Origin: Trichomonas vaginalis G3
Taxonomy: Eukaryota; Parabasalia; Trichomonadida; Trichomonadidae
Assembly: GCF_026262505.1 (NCBI RefSeq)
Contig: NC_067208.1
Coordinates: 12,905,962-12,969,961, forward strand
Direction of reading: 5' to 3'
DNA length: 64,000 bases
In this document: one piece after another, positions 50,146 through 59,013 of the stretch
Layout of the letters: each line of letters starts with the position of its first letter
How positions within the stretch are numbered: the stretch's first letter is position 1
Translations under genes and position numbers: made by a program
Notes under the pieces: generated by a model
Told to the model about the DNA's origin: nothing
Database searches by the model: none
What the model saw: only the letters and a program-made list of their open reading frames with translations

Positions 50146-52206
50146 CTAGCTTAAAAAGCCCATCTTTTCACCGACCATTCCCATTTCAATGAGTTTGTTG
50201 TATCCTTCTTCGTTCGTCATGAGTGCATCGATGTTCTCGTAGTATACCTTCACTTTGGATTTAACTTCCGAGAAGAATTTGTTGTAGTTGTCAAGGACTG
50301 CCTTTGCGAACTGATGGTATGACCAATGTTCGACAATAGGTTTTAATGTGGTTACTAAGCCATTTTGACCTTCGGTGAATTCGTACTTCAAAACAAAAGG
50401 AGAAAACCTTTCAACAAAGTTGTCGACCTTCTCATAGTGTTTACTCTTCATCTTTTGAGGTTTTTTAATGGAATATCCCCATGTCGAATTCATAAGCAAT
50501 TTGAGTGTCATTGCAAGTTTGGGGTTTGAAGCTTTCCTAATATCATACATTTGTTGTATGACTTTTCCAACTGTATAGTTCTTTCCCGGGAACTCACCAT
50601 CTTCGTTTGGAATTCCAGTCGGGATATATTGGACAAACCTCATGTACGCAGCGTTAAGGTCGACATAGTATATTTTTTCATATGAGTCGAACTTGTCGCA
50701 TCCAATGGGTCCAGTTCGTGGAAATTCAAGTGAGTCTCTTATCTTCTGAGAAACTTCGCCTGTTATCTCATAAACATCGTCGAAGCAACCTGTTTCATAT
50801 AAAACCTTCTGACCTAACTCTGATGCTCTCCAATACAATTTGACGTCGACTGGATGTCTCAATGGAAGTTTGTTTATAGCATCTTGAAGTTCTTGCAACC
50901 TCATTGGAAGTTCTTCTGGTTCAGGTTGGTATCCGAACAATCCAACTCCTTTTGGAACTGTGTACTTCTTTTGTGCTAGAACTTTGTCTGGAACAACTTT
51001 TGGTCTTACCAACAATGAAAAGTTTGTTTCGTCTTTTGGTACAAAAGTTTCTGTCAGCTTGTCATCTGGAATTGGTTCCAACAAGCCTTTCTCGAAAAGA
51101 ATGTTAACAGCTCTGACAATGTTGCACTTGCCTTTTCCGAACAATGGGTTTGTAAGACTTTCGTTCAACATGAAGTGGTTGTGGACAAGTACAATCTTCA
51201 ACCATGGCAATTTGAAGTCAACAACATAGTCGTCATGTGAAGAACCTTTCTCAGTCGGTATGTTGACGCGGATATTCACATTTGCCAACGGTGCAACTTT
51301 TGACAATTGACTTCTGAGAATATACCTTGTTTTCACACATGACTCAAGATACTTCATCTTCTCATCTGTAACAAGACCAGAGTTCCTGAGACATGTGAGA
51401 ATACAAGGTTCATTGACAATTGTTTCAATTGAATTGTAAATTCCATACCTTGTCAGGTTAATGTCAGACTTATTTCTGAACGGGAAATAACCAGCATGTT
51501 GTCTGACTGCTTGAGGGTTAGGTTGGTACCATTCGAACTTCACGCTTGCAATTCCTTCAATTGCATTCAAAATATCTGAGTCGGAGTCAAACATTTGTTC
51601 TCTCTTTGTAGTCTTGAAAGCGTCAAGAAGTTGTGCGGCTGTTGTGACATTGCCATGTGCATAGTAAATATGACCATCCAAATCTGTTACGGTTAGTCTG
51701 AGATTGTATCCTTTCTTATTTCCGTCTTGAATTGCAGCAAGTACACCCATGAAGCCTTCTTTGTTCTTTCCTTCTTCAAAATTTACTGTAAAGGTTCGAC
51801 CAGAAGTAATTTTACTTCTAACTTCACGATACTTCTCATATGCATATCTTGTTCTTTCCATGGGAGCATGTGTGTCTTCACCCTTCCCTTTTTTCCTTCT
51901 CAAAGGATACAATTGTTCGTCATGTTTCCAGTAGAATCTGGCAAAGCCGTCGTGTCCTTCAACTTGCGGTTCATTAACATCGAAAGGTATATCCATAAGA
52001 CGCTCTTCTTCTAACCTCTCTAATCTGTTTGGATAATTTGCGCGTGCTGTTTCCAATTCCATTTCGTAGGTCAGACCAGCCAGTTTGTCATAGACTTTTA
52101 TGGGTCTTCCCTTCCTATATTTAAACTTCTTTGAAACTCTCCAACCATATCTTTCTAACTCTGCTTTTATTCTAGCAGACCTTCTGTCCATTCTATATGG
52201 GGGCAT
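50146..52206 (-). CDS. Protein-primed family B DNA polymerase (E2)
   Basis: The frame of 686 codons starts in ATAAAAATG (MPPYRMDRRSARIKAELERY). The DNA_pol_B_2-type polymerase motifs are in the C-terminal third: YYVDLNAAYMRF at about 513-524 (motif A region) and LKLLMNSTWGYSIKK at about 566-580 (motif B region). The N-terminal two thirds hold a basic lead and an exonuclease-like region that I cannot assign residue by residue. This is the replicative polymerase that gives Polintons their name. As part of E2 it is treated as a fossil copy. Confidence 0.85.
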   Translation of the reverse strand: MPPYRMDRRSARIKAELERYGWRVSKKFKYRKGRPIKVYDKLAGLTYEMELETARANYPNRLERLEEERLMDIPFDVNEPQVEGHDGFARFYWKHDEQLYPLRRKKGKGEDTHAPMERTRYAYEKYREVRSKITSGRTFTVNFEEGKNKEGFMGVLAAIQDGNKKGYNLRLTVTDLDGHIYYAHGNVTTAAQLLDAFKTTKREQMFDSDSDILNAIEGIASVKFEWYQPNPQAVRQHAGYFPFRNKSDINLTRYGIYNSIETIVNEPCILTCLRNSGLVTDEKMKYLESCVKTRYILRSQLSKVAPLANVNIRVNIPTEKGSSHDDYVVDFKLPWLKIVLVHNHFMLNESLTNPLFGKGKCNIVRAVNILFEKGLLEPIPDDKLTETFVPKDETNFSLLVRPKVVPDKVLAQKKYTVPKGVGLFGYQPEPEELPMRLQELQDAINKLPLRHPVDVKLYWRASELGQKVLYETGCFDDVYEITGEVSQKIRDSLEFPRTGPIGCDKFDSYEKIYYVDLNAAYMRFVQYIPTGIPNEDGEFPGKNYTVGKVIQQMYDIRKASNPKLAMTLKLLMNSTWGYSIKKPQKMKSKHYEKVDNFVERFSPFVLKYEFTEGQNGLVTTLKPIVEHWSYHQFAKAVLDNYNKFFSEVKSKVKVYYENIDALMTNEEGYNKLIEMGMVGEKMGFLS

Positions 52207-52240
52207 TTTTATAAAAATAAAAAAATATACTGTTTTTTCT

Positions 52241-52825
52241 TTACTTTACATAACCACCGGCTATCATAAGTCTTTGACGCCAACCCATACCAGCTAATGA
52301 AGGTTGACTTGGTTTAGTCTCCAAACTAAACTTTGGTTTTGGTTTTTCTTCAGTTTTTGGCTTCCCTTCTTCTATTGGTTTTTCGTCACTTTTCGGTTCA
52401 TCTGACTTTACCTCACTTGCTGGAACAGTTGTGTCGTCAACATCTTCATAAATGTCATATGCCATTTGTTTCTGTTTTCCTTTCAACTTTTTGTGTTTGT
52501 TGTAAAGTTTAGAATATTTCGACTCTAAGTCAATGAGATGTTCTATAATGAACTGTTGGTCAGTGAAGTAAACTTTTCCATCTGTTGTCTCTTTAGTTCC
52601 TTCAGACTTCAATATTTTATTTGTGAGAGTCTGTTTCTTTTTTGAGATACTAGCCGTTCCATTTTTATGAAAAGTGACTTTGTAGTTAGGGTTTGTATTT
52701 CCAGACCTCACACTTTCTATTATTGAATTTTTCTCTTCATCTGTAAGTTCTTTGACAGGTTTTGACAATGGTTCTGAACTTTTTGTTTGTGGTGTCAAAT
52801 CTACCGTTTCAACTTCTTCGGTCAT
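52241..52825 (-). CDS. Charged coiled-coil protein (E2), unknown
   Basis: The 194-residue protein has Pro/Lys/Glu-rich ends (EEGKPKTEEKPKPKFSLE) around a central coil (IIEHLIDLESKYSKLYNKHK). It ends GMGWRQRLMIAGGYVK. It lies between the polymerase and the pVI-like gene. It may be a virion core protein; the function is unknown. Confidence 0.55.
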   Translation of the reverse strand: MTEEVETVDLTPQTKSSEPLSKPVKELTDEEKNSIIESVRSGNTNPNYKVTFHKNGTASISKKKQTLTNKILKSEGTKETTDGKVYFTDQQFIIEHLIDLESKYSKLYNKHKKLKGKQKQMAYDIYEDVDDTTVPASEVKSDEPKSDEKPIEEGKPKTEEKPKPKFSLETKPSQPSLAGMGWRQRLMIAGGYVK

Positions 52826-52844
52826 TTCATCTCAGTAAAAAATT

Positions 52845-53000
52845 TTAGTTTGGTTTGTTTTCAACTGGTTGTTGAGGTTTTTTAAGTCGGTCTAAAACTT
52901 CCTGAGGTATAGGAAGAACTTGACAAACACGTGGTGTGTAACTGCTGGAAGCCGACAAACCATCTTGAGCCCATTTGTCTCAATGCTGTATTGTTCATTT
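52845..53000 (-). pseudogene. Small Pro/Gln-rich gene remnant (E2)
   Basis: The minus strand begins MNNTALRQMGSRW after the same CATCTCAGTAAAAAA-type leader as its neighbours, and an overlapping frame ends RLKKPQQPVENKPN. It is broken and too short to name. Confidence 0.35.
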
Positions 53001-53017
53001 CATCTCAGTAAAAAAAT

Positions 53018-53419
53018 TTACATTCCCCACGTTTGAGGTGGTTGAGGTTGGTTGTTGTTTACCCACTGTTGTGCATGGTTATATCCTCTGTTAAAGAATC
53101 TTTCACCTTGGTCCATATAGTGCCCTGCTTGGTTATAGTAGTCATTTGCTTTGTTATAGTAGTTTCCTGCTTGTCTTCCTACATTGTCCATCCATCCTTG
53201 AACTTTTCCTCTTGTTTCAGGATTTGGAATAAGATTTGCTGCATCTCGTGCTACCTCCCAACCTTTCTGTACAGTTTGTATAATAGGTTGTGCTTTCTCT
53301 TTCAGTATACCTAATGTACTCAAAATCTTCCTTCCAATTCCAAATGCACCTCTGGCTAGTGTTCCCACTGCGGGCAAAAATCTAGATGCGACTCCTGCTA
53401 ATGCGCCAAATAAACCCAT
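53018..53419 (-). CDS. Amphipathic Gly/Ala-rich protein (pVI-like candidate), E2
   Basis: The 133-residue protein opens with a hydrophobic helix MGLFGALAGVASRFLPAVGT and has a second helix (ILKEKAQPIIQTVQKGWEVA). It ends in a Tyr/Asn/Gln-rich repeat (YYNKANDYYNQAGHYMDQGE). The layout resembles membrane-lytic internal virion proteins. B has an analogue at 25066-25593. The role is inferred. Confidence 0.5.
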   Translation of the reverse strand: MGLFGALAGVASRFLPAVGTLARGAFGIGRKILSTLGILKEKAQPIIQTVQKGWEVARDAANLIPNPETRGKVQGWMDNVGRQAGNYYNKANDYYNQAGHYMDQGERFFNRGYNHAQQWVNNNQPQPPQTWGM

Positions 53420-53435
53420 TTCTTATGGGTTAAAA

Positions 53436-54227
53436 ATGACGAATTCAAACAAGGACCCGTATGTTTCTAAAGCGACAAAGAAAGCACTCATGGTAAAAAT
53501 CTTTAGTTCAACACCAAATGCTTGGTTTATGGATATCTTGGAAAACATTCCGAGGTATAGAGAAGATGGACCACCATACTGGCTAATATTTGTTGGTCAA
53601 AACACAAGATACTGTGAAGCCATACCATTACAGTCCAAAAATATTTTAGATGTGAAAACTGCTTTGACAATATTCGTTGACAAATACCATCCAACAAAAC
53701 TGACATCTGACTATGAAAGTTCTTTCAAATCAGACGATATTAAAAACTATCTGCGTTCAAAAAATGTAAACCAATATTTCATTGTCGACCAAAACCATTC
53801 TGCTCTTGGTGTCATTGACAGTTGTATAAAAATCTTAAGAGACTTAAACCAACCACAAGGTGGTGAAGCAAATGAAATGTCATATGACGACAAGTATAGA
53901 CACTTCTCCATGGCAAAGATGAGACAAGTTTTAAATATTTACAATAGCCGTAAACAAAAAGGTTTGGGAAACCACTCCCCCGAAGAAATGAAAAACAACC
54001 CTGACTTAGAGAAAGACTATATATTTAATAGTTTAGTCAAAAGAGACAAACAAGAAAGAATGCCAGGCTTCAAACTTCAGAAAGGTGACAAAGTAAAAAT
54101 AGAAATACCTAAACGCGACCCATATGAAAATACTATTGACTATGACAACAATGGGAACCGACAGGTACTCACATTCGTGTTCGTAAAAATAGAAGAAAGT
54201 ATACAAGAGAATATTATGAAGTTTTAG
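53436..54227 (+). CDS. Retroviral-type (rve) integrase of E2
   Basis: The frame of 263 codons starts in GTTAAAAATG. The rve core runs from about residue 30 to 180: WFMDILENIPRY, KLTSDYESSF and NHSALGVIDSCIKILRDLNQ, the same blocks in the same order as the B integrase but with strongly diverged sequence. A basic C-terminal region follows (LQKGDKVKIEIPKRDPYEN). The gene appears to extend beyond this frame and is broken near its 3' end. Confidence 0.82.
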   Translation: MTNSNKDPYVSKATKKALMVKIFSSTPNAWFMDILENIPRYREDGPPYWLIFVGQNTRYCEAIPLQSKNILDVKTALTIFVDKYHPTKLTSDYESSFKSDDIKNYLRSKNVNQYFIVDQNHSALGVIDSCIKILRDLNQPQGGEANEMSYDDKYRHFSMAKMRQVLNIYNSRKQKGLGNHSPEEMKNNPDLEKDYIFNSLVKRDKQERMPGFKLQKGDKVKIEIPKRDPYENTIDYDNNGNRQVLTFVFVKIEESIQENIMKF

Positions 54228-54522
54228 GCAAACATGGCAAAATGTACACACTGCAAGCAGAAGATAAAACTACTATTGTCAGACCTCGTTTCAAACTTGT
54301 TAAGGTTCAAGGTGGTATACTTTCAAAGACAGTTCCTAACAAATATAAGACAACTCCTGACGAATATGCTAAAGAAGTTGAAAATGACGACTAAGCATTT
54401 CTATACCATGCGTAAACTGTCATGTAAGGTGGCATGTAGTCTTTACTTTGTCCCGTTGTTTGCGTATACCCTGAAACGCGATGTATATGGTTTCCTCTCC
54501 CTCAGTGTTACTCCAGTAACAA

Positions 54523-55671
54523 TTATAGCAAACTTAACGTGTCTTTAACATCATATCCTTTACCTTTTGTCATTGCTGACCAATCCCAATATCTATGCTT
54601 ATGCCAACCTGCTTGAGATGTACTTAAATCTATGTAGTGACTGTGTGCAGGTAAGTTTTCACCTGAAATCGTTTTACTTCCACCTGTTTCCTTTGAAGAG
54701 TTTGCACAATACAAAAACCTGTCGACTATTTGAGTCCAAGTTCCAAAACCAAGTACTACTTCTGGTCTGGTAGAGTTCATTGACGTGTAAATAGAACCTA
54801 TAGGATATAGTGTTTGAAGTATTTCTGTCTTTAACGTTTGAAGCTCTGTTTTGTCAGCTTTTTTATCATATAAATCTTGAGCAGTGAATTTAACTTTGTT
54901 TTCATCCTCCATGACATAGACATTTCTACATCTAATGTCTTTATCCGATGTTAAACCTTCTGGAAAGTTAGGAGGTTTAAAATATAATCCACCCCCACCA
55001 GTTTCTTCAATCGTTCCTAAAATACTTTCTATACCAACAGTTGAGAAGAAGTTATGTGTATGTCCAACGTCACTTTTCCTGTTTAAGGTTTCTTGTAAGT
55101 TTGTAATATTTGCAATGGTATGTGTATGTCCAACGTCACTTTTCCTGTTTAAGGTTTCTTGTAAGTTTGTAATATTTGCAATGGTATGTGTATGGTTCTT
55201 GTCAGCTTTAAGGTCTAAACATCCTGAAACCCACCCTGTATCAGCTTTAAATTTAAAAGTCTTTGATGTCCGTTCATGGTACCATTCAACCCTTTCTATA
55301 ATTTCATTGTCTTTTTCATCCACATATTCCTTATCTGCCTTCTTCACTAACGCACTAGCCACATATGCTAACTCATGGTCAACATACTCTTTGTCAGCTT
55401 TGTTGTCAATATCTGCCTTCAAAAGAAGTTCATCTATAGGTTTCTCGTTTAAAGTTCTTTTTGTTGGATTTATACAAACAGTATGGTTCTTGTTGTCTTG
55501 AAACAGAAACTCGTCTGTCATTGGGTTTAATGTCAGTTTTAAGTTTCCTTCTTTCAATGACTCAGATATCTTAGAATAGTTTGAAAAGTTTGTTGTGTTC
55601 TTATTTAGAGCTTGTATAATGAGTTGTCGGTTGTGTTGTATTTCTCTCATAGACGCTGTTTCTTTCGACAT
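54523..55671 (-). CDS. Fibre protein with phage tail-collar-like tip, E2
   Basis: The frame of 382 codons is a relative of the B fibre. It has an N-terminal region of about 70 residues and several KADKEYVD and KADKNHTHTIANITNLQETL trimer-type repeats, one of them as an exact 75 bp duplication near 55040-55190. The tip has YPIGSIYTSMNSTRPEV, GTWTQIVDRF and ENLPAHSHYIDL. It lacks the collagen-like run. The 3' end is broken. It is probably a receptor-binding fibre; that is an inference. Confidence 0.72.
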   Translation of the reverse strand: MSKETASMREIQHNRQLIIQALNKNTTNFSNYSKISESLKEGNLKLTLNPMTDEFLFQDNKNHTVCINPTKRTLNEKPIDELLLKADIDNKADKEYVDHELAYVASALVKKADKEYVDEKDNEIIERVEWYHERTSKTFKFKADTGWVSGCLDLKADKNHTHTIANITNLQETLNRKSDVGHTHTIANITNLQETLNRKSDVGHTHNFFSTVGIESILGTIEETGGGGLYFKPPNFPEGLTSDKDIRCRNVYVMEDENKVKFTAQDLYDKKADKTELQTLKTEILQTLYPIGSIYTSMNSTRPEVVLGFGTWTQIVDRFLYCANSSKETGGSKTISGENLPAHSHYIDLSTSQAGWHKHRYWDWSAMTKGKGYDVKDTLSLL

Positions 55672-55689
55672 TTTTATTCTAGATAAAAT

Positions 55690-56538
55690 ATGCTTTCAAT
55701 AGAAAAAGAAAATTCAAGAGTTGCTACAACTAAACCATTAGATGAACTTTTTACTAACGTCGGTCAAAAGTTTGAGACAGAGACCGTAAAGCATGAAGGC
55801 TATCGTTTTGACTACCCACTTAGATGGTTAAGAGACCCATCCGTCACAAAAGCTATTGGCTTTCGTAGAATGAAGTTCATTTCAGAAGCCATACATGGTT
55901 TCCCATTTACGGTCGGTTTTGAAGTTCGATACTATAACAAAGAGAAACGTACGTATGAGAAATTTGAACAGGGAAAACTTTTACAAGTTAGTTTGCTTGT
56001 AAACTTAGAAACAACTCTTCAAGCTTTTCAAGAAAAAATAAACGATATCTATCTCGAATATGCAAACCAGTTTAACATTGACGAAGGAGAGTACCATCTC
56101 GATATTTTATATGACAGGAAAAATGCAACTGTTAAAATCAATAGAATAGAAGACCTTGGAGAAGACGTTTATATTTCTACAAAATATAACAACTTGGCAT
56201 GGTATAGATTTTTGAGGATGTTAAATCAGCCTGCAGAATATCCAGTACACCCGAACTTTTATGAAGTCGAAAACCCTAATGGAACATATGAAAATGTTTT
56301 CGACTCAGATGCTATTATAGTTCATGCTTCATTTTCTGGTGCACAAAACTCTTTTTTATGCTTGGCAAATGACTTTTACGAAAAACCTACAAAGCTATAT
56401 GAACCACCAAGTGGAAGTATTTCAGACTTTCAAGTATGGTTTACAACAGATGGAAGAAAGAGAATAATTCCATTATACCATGCGTTTTACTTAGAACTTA
56501 GTTTCATATACAACTACTATCGAACGGTAAAAATATAA
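55690..56538 (+). CDS. Penton-like minor capsid candidate, E2
   Basis: The 282-residue protein is whole and beta-rich: PFTVGFEVRYYNKEKRTYEK, IIVHASFSGAQNSFLCLAND and ISDFQVWFTTDGRKRIIPLY, then a terminal strand FYLELSFIYNY. The closing pattern is like that of the B gene at 21016-21741. It is divergent from the fibre gene across 18 bp, exactly as in B, which supports equivalence. Confidence 0.5.
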   Translation: MLSIEKENSRVATTKPLDELFTNVGQKFETETVKHEGYRFDYPLRWLRDPSVTKAIGFRRMKFISEAIHGFPFTVGFEVRYYNKEKRTYEKFEQGKLLQVSLLVNLETTLQAFQEKINDIYLEYANQFNIDEGEYHLDILYDRKNATVKINRIEDLGEDVYISTKYNNLAWYRFLRMLNQPAEYPVHPNFYEVENPNGTYENVFDSDAIIVHASFSGAQNSFLCLANDFYEKPTKLYEPPSGSISDFQVWFTTDGRKRIIPLYHAFYLELSFIYNYYRTVKI

Positions 56539-56539
56539 T

Positions 56540-56782
56540 TTTAATACGGTTGAGGTGTTGGATTTGGTTGCCAACTAGACTGTGGTGCAGGTTCAGGCTG
56601 TTGTATAACAGGAGCTTGTTCTTCTGGTTCAGGGTCTTTAGGTATAATACCAACGAACTGACCTACTCTTTTACCAATATTTTTGACACCGTTCCAAATT
56701 CCTCTTCCGACAGATTTTATTCCATTCCATATACCTCTTCCAACATTTCGAAAAAGTTTCCTATTCTTCCAAAGAAACCCAT
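56540..56782 (-). pseudogene. Small Gly-rich, Pro-tailed gene (E2)
   Basis: The minus strand shows an amphipathic start MGFFGRIGNFF, a repeated VGRGIWNG phrase and a Pro/Gln-rich tail ending PNPTPQPY. The pieces lie in different frames. It resembles the pVI-like gene at 53018 in style. It is broken. Confidence 0.45.
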
Positions 56783-56800
56783 TTTACTATATGTAAAAAT

Positions 56801-57163
56801 CTAATGTCCGCCTAGTCTCTTACGTTTCCTTCTGAGTTCCATTGCATTCTTTAACTGGAGCTCATACATTCTATTTCTCCTCTGGTAGAAAACATACTCT
56901 GGGTCAACTCCTGTGTTCGCGTCATCTGCATAGAGTTGTTTATATCCCACTTCAGGGTTTGTATAAAACTCTTTCCATCTCATATTTGCATACCATGGTG
57001 GCAAACCTAACGCAGCGTCATTTGACATGGCAGTTTGCATTTGTACATCTGTTGGCACTTGACCATAGTTTGCCATTGCAGTTTGTATTCTAACTTCATT
57101 TGGAATATTCTCTGGGTTTGGTTGTCCAGGTTGCTGTGCATTCGCTAAGTTCTGTGCGTCCAT
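56801..57163 (-). CDS. Small Gln/Asn-rich basic-tailed protein, E2
   Basis: The 120-residue protein starts in TTAAATG. Two near repeats are present (VRIQTAMANYG and VQMQTAMSNDA). The C-terminus is basic (MELRRKRKRLGGH). It is likely a minor virion protein, by position among structural genes. No family is recognised. Confidence 0.5.
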   Translation of the reverse strand: MDAQNLANAQQPGQPNPENIPNEVRIQTAMANYGQVPTDVQMQTAMSNDAALGLPPWYANMRWKEFYTNPEVGYKQLYADDANTGVDPEYVFYQRRNRMYELQLKNAMELRRKRKRLGGH

Positions 57164-57186
57164 TTAATATTAGATAAAAATATCTC

Positions 57187-57318
57187 TTACGAGTACATAT
57201 ACTGAACATTTGCTGGCATTGGTTCATCTTCATATTCTCTATATCTTTCTGCCACGTCAAATAAGTAAATGACACAATGGAAAAAACCTAAAACAAGTAG
57301 TCCTATTTCAAACCACAT
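57187..57318 (-). CDS. Tiny membrane protein of 43 residues
   Basis: It starts MWFEIGLLVLGFFHCVIYLF, a single hydrophobic segment of about 19 residues, followed by an acidic tail (DVAERYREYEDEPMPANVQY) and the end MYS. It is well placed between two genes on the same strand, so a real small gene is plausible. Confidence 0.45.
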   Translation of the reverse strand: MWFEIGLLVLGFFHCVIYLFDVAERYREYEDEPMPANVQYMYS

Positions 57319-57408
57319 TTACTTACCAATAAAATTTCTTTGTTATGACACTTTTTCCGGTTTATAGGACCTCTCTCATATTCTATCTTATCGTATCTAA
57401 ACTCATAG

Positions 57409-58116
57409 TCATGTATATCCTCTAACCATCTCATAACTTTCCAAACCACTTTTATCGGATGTAAAGTAAAAGCATGGATGGTTATGTAAAACGTCTAAAG
57501 TTTCTAAAGAGTCTCTCAAAGTCCAGTCTACTTGGTATTGAAAATCGCATGTGTTATAGAACGGCGGTCTACTATAAAGAAAACATTTTCCTTGTTTTAA
57601 TTTTTCATACAACTCTGTCCAATGACATCTCACAAACTCTATACCCTCAGTATATTTTTCTATGTTCTCTTTGAAAACCTTTGTATAGTTAAGATATAAA
57701 ACGTTTGACATAAGTGTTTCAATGTCATGAACTCTTATAGAACCACTATACAATAGTCTAGAAGATATACTATCCCAGTCTATATACTCTGCTTTTTTCA
57801 AAACCTCTCTGACAGTATTTTTCTTATCTAATGGTATACGTTCCATCTTACCTATAGGTATCTTTTCTTTTAACTCTTTCAATATTTTGTTTGTGTCTGG
57901 TATATGTTTGAGACGGTTCATATAGTTGTCGAAGTCATTGCATATAATCTTTGAGTTTGGGAATACGGTATGGCACAAATGAGATATATAGAAACTTCCA
58001 CCGAACAAATCTACAAATGTTAGACCATTCGGTAGTTTCTTAAGTTCTCTCAATAGAATATCTTTACATCTACTCTTATTTCCAAAGAAGGGTAACGGTG
58101 GTTTTGTAAAATTCAT
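57409..58116 (-). CDS. D12-class DNA N6-adenine methyltransferase (Dam-like), E2
   Basis: The protein has 235 residues. Motif X-like PFFGNKSR is at 9-16, the SAM-binding FVDLFGGSFYISH at 34-46 and a motif IV region (FLYSRPPFYNTCDF) at about 174-187, in the D12/Dam order. The start is in TATAAAATG, the last gene before the right terminus. T. vaginalis DNA is rich in N6-methyladenine, and Maverick-borne Dam-like enzymes have been linked to this. A fossil copy; activity of this one is not claimed. Confidence 0.82.
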   Translation of the reverse strand: MNFTKPPLPFFGNKSRCKDILLRELKKLPNGLTFVDLFGGSFYISHLCHTVFPNSKIICNDFDNYMNRLKHIPDTNKILKELKEKIPIGKMERIPLDKKNTVREVLKKAEYIDWDSISSRLLYSGSIRVHDIETLMSNVLYLNYTKVFKENIEKYTEGIEFVRCHWTELYEKLKQGKCFLYSRPPFYNTCDFQYQVDWTLRDSLETLDVLHNHPCFYFTSDKSGLESYEMVRGYT

Positions 58117-58169
58117 TTTATATACAATAATAAAAATGTTTTTACCTGAAAAGTGACAGAAAAGTGACT

Positions 58170-58218
58170 GGGGCTAGAGGGCACGAAGTGCCTGGAAGCC
58201 CCACTCCCTTTTTTTTTT
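58170..58218. repeat. E2 right terminal inverted repeat with self-pairing core
   Basis: The 33 nt block 58170-58202 is the exact reverse complement of 33706-33738. It is followed by CACTCCC and a T-run that mirrors the left A-run. Confidence 0.9.
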
Positions 58219-58923
58219 AATATTATTATATAATGAGAATAGAATAAATTATCATAAAATTGAATAAAATTATCCAAAAAAATTGAAAATTTTAAAAATG
58301 AAATAAAAAATAACAAATTTCATAAGAAAATTAAGGAATAGAGAAATATTAGATAGAAAGAGTATGTTTATTTATGATTTAGGGTTGTTAGATTCCCGAC
58401 GATAGGTGTCTTGGAAGATTTGCCTGGTGTCATCATAGTGTCTTTAAATCAAAAATTTTATTTTGGAGTTAGTTTTATTGATTTTTCAATAAAAAACATT
58501 TCTAAAACAAGAAAATAAAACGATAAAATATTTATATTTTATATAAGGATCTTATATATTTAAAATAAATATCATTTTATTTTTTTCATTGGTGTCTGTC
58601 AAACCATAATACACTATTCAAAAATTCAATGTGTCTTGCGGTTTCAAAAGACACCTTCAAATTGAACGATAGCACAGACACTATTGAATTTTACCCATTG
58701 TATTTAGTTTTTACCCTTTTTATTTTTAAGAATTAATGACTGAAACAGCCGTTTTGCTATGACCTCAATCACTTTTATTAAGGGTTTCGTTTTGCGAAAA
58801 AAACGTACAATACGCAATTTCGCTAAAAAAACATTTAGCTAGCAATTTCGACCTTTGACTCCACTCAAGACGTCACTTTTTTAATTTTGCGGTATCATAT
58901 TTTTGGAAAATCTTTATGAATAT
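58219..58923. other. AT-rich spacer between E2 and E3
   Basis: No gene is seen. A GGTGTCT...AAACC / GGTTT...AGACACC partial inverted repeat lies at about 58590-58650. The region appears to be host DNA between two Maverick insertions; no clear target duplication is visible. Confidence 0.5.
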
Positions 58924-58972
58924 AAAAAAAAAAGGTAGTGGGGCCTCCAGGCACTTCGTGCCCTCTAGCCCC
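58924..58972. repeat. E3 left terminal inverted repeat with self-pairing core
   Basis: An A-run, GGTAGT, then the same 33 nt block as E2 with one base different in the outer arm region (GGGGCC for GGGGCT). Confidence 0.9.
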
Positions 58973-59013
58973 AAAGATGTTTAGTATAAAACCGCTTTTT
59001 AACTTCACTTAAA

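Larger units (their letters stand above)
33687..58218 (+). mobile_element. Maverick/Polinton E2, near full length, broken
   Basis: About 24.5 kb is bounded by inverted copies of an A-run, a G-rich linker and the 33 nt self-pairing GGGGCT...AGCCCC block. It carries structural genes, major capsid, SF3 helicase, packaging ATPase, KilA-N cassettes, protein-primed polymerase, integrase, fibre and adenine methyltransferase. Several large genes are split, with something like 15-25 breaks in all, so it looks dead as it stands. Identity to E3 over shared parts is very high, which argues for recent copying. Confidence 0.92.

Noticed and set aside
33687-58218. Adenovirus-type cysteine protease gene expected in a Polinton
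   Set aside because: I looked for a His...Asp/Glu...Cys layout in the unassigned frames and found none I could support, so none is listed.
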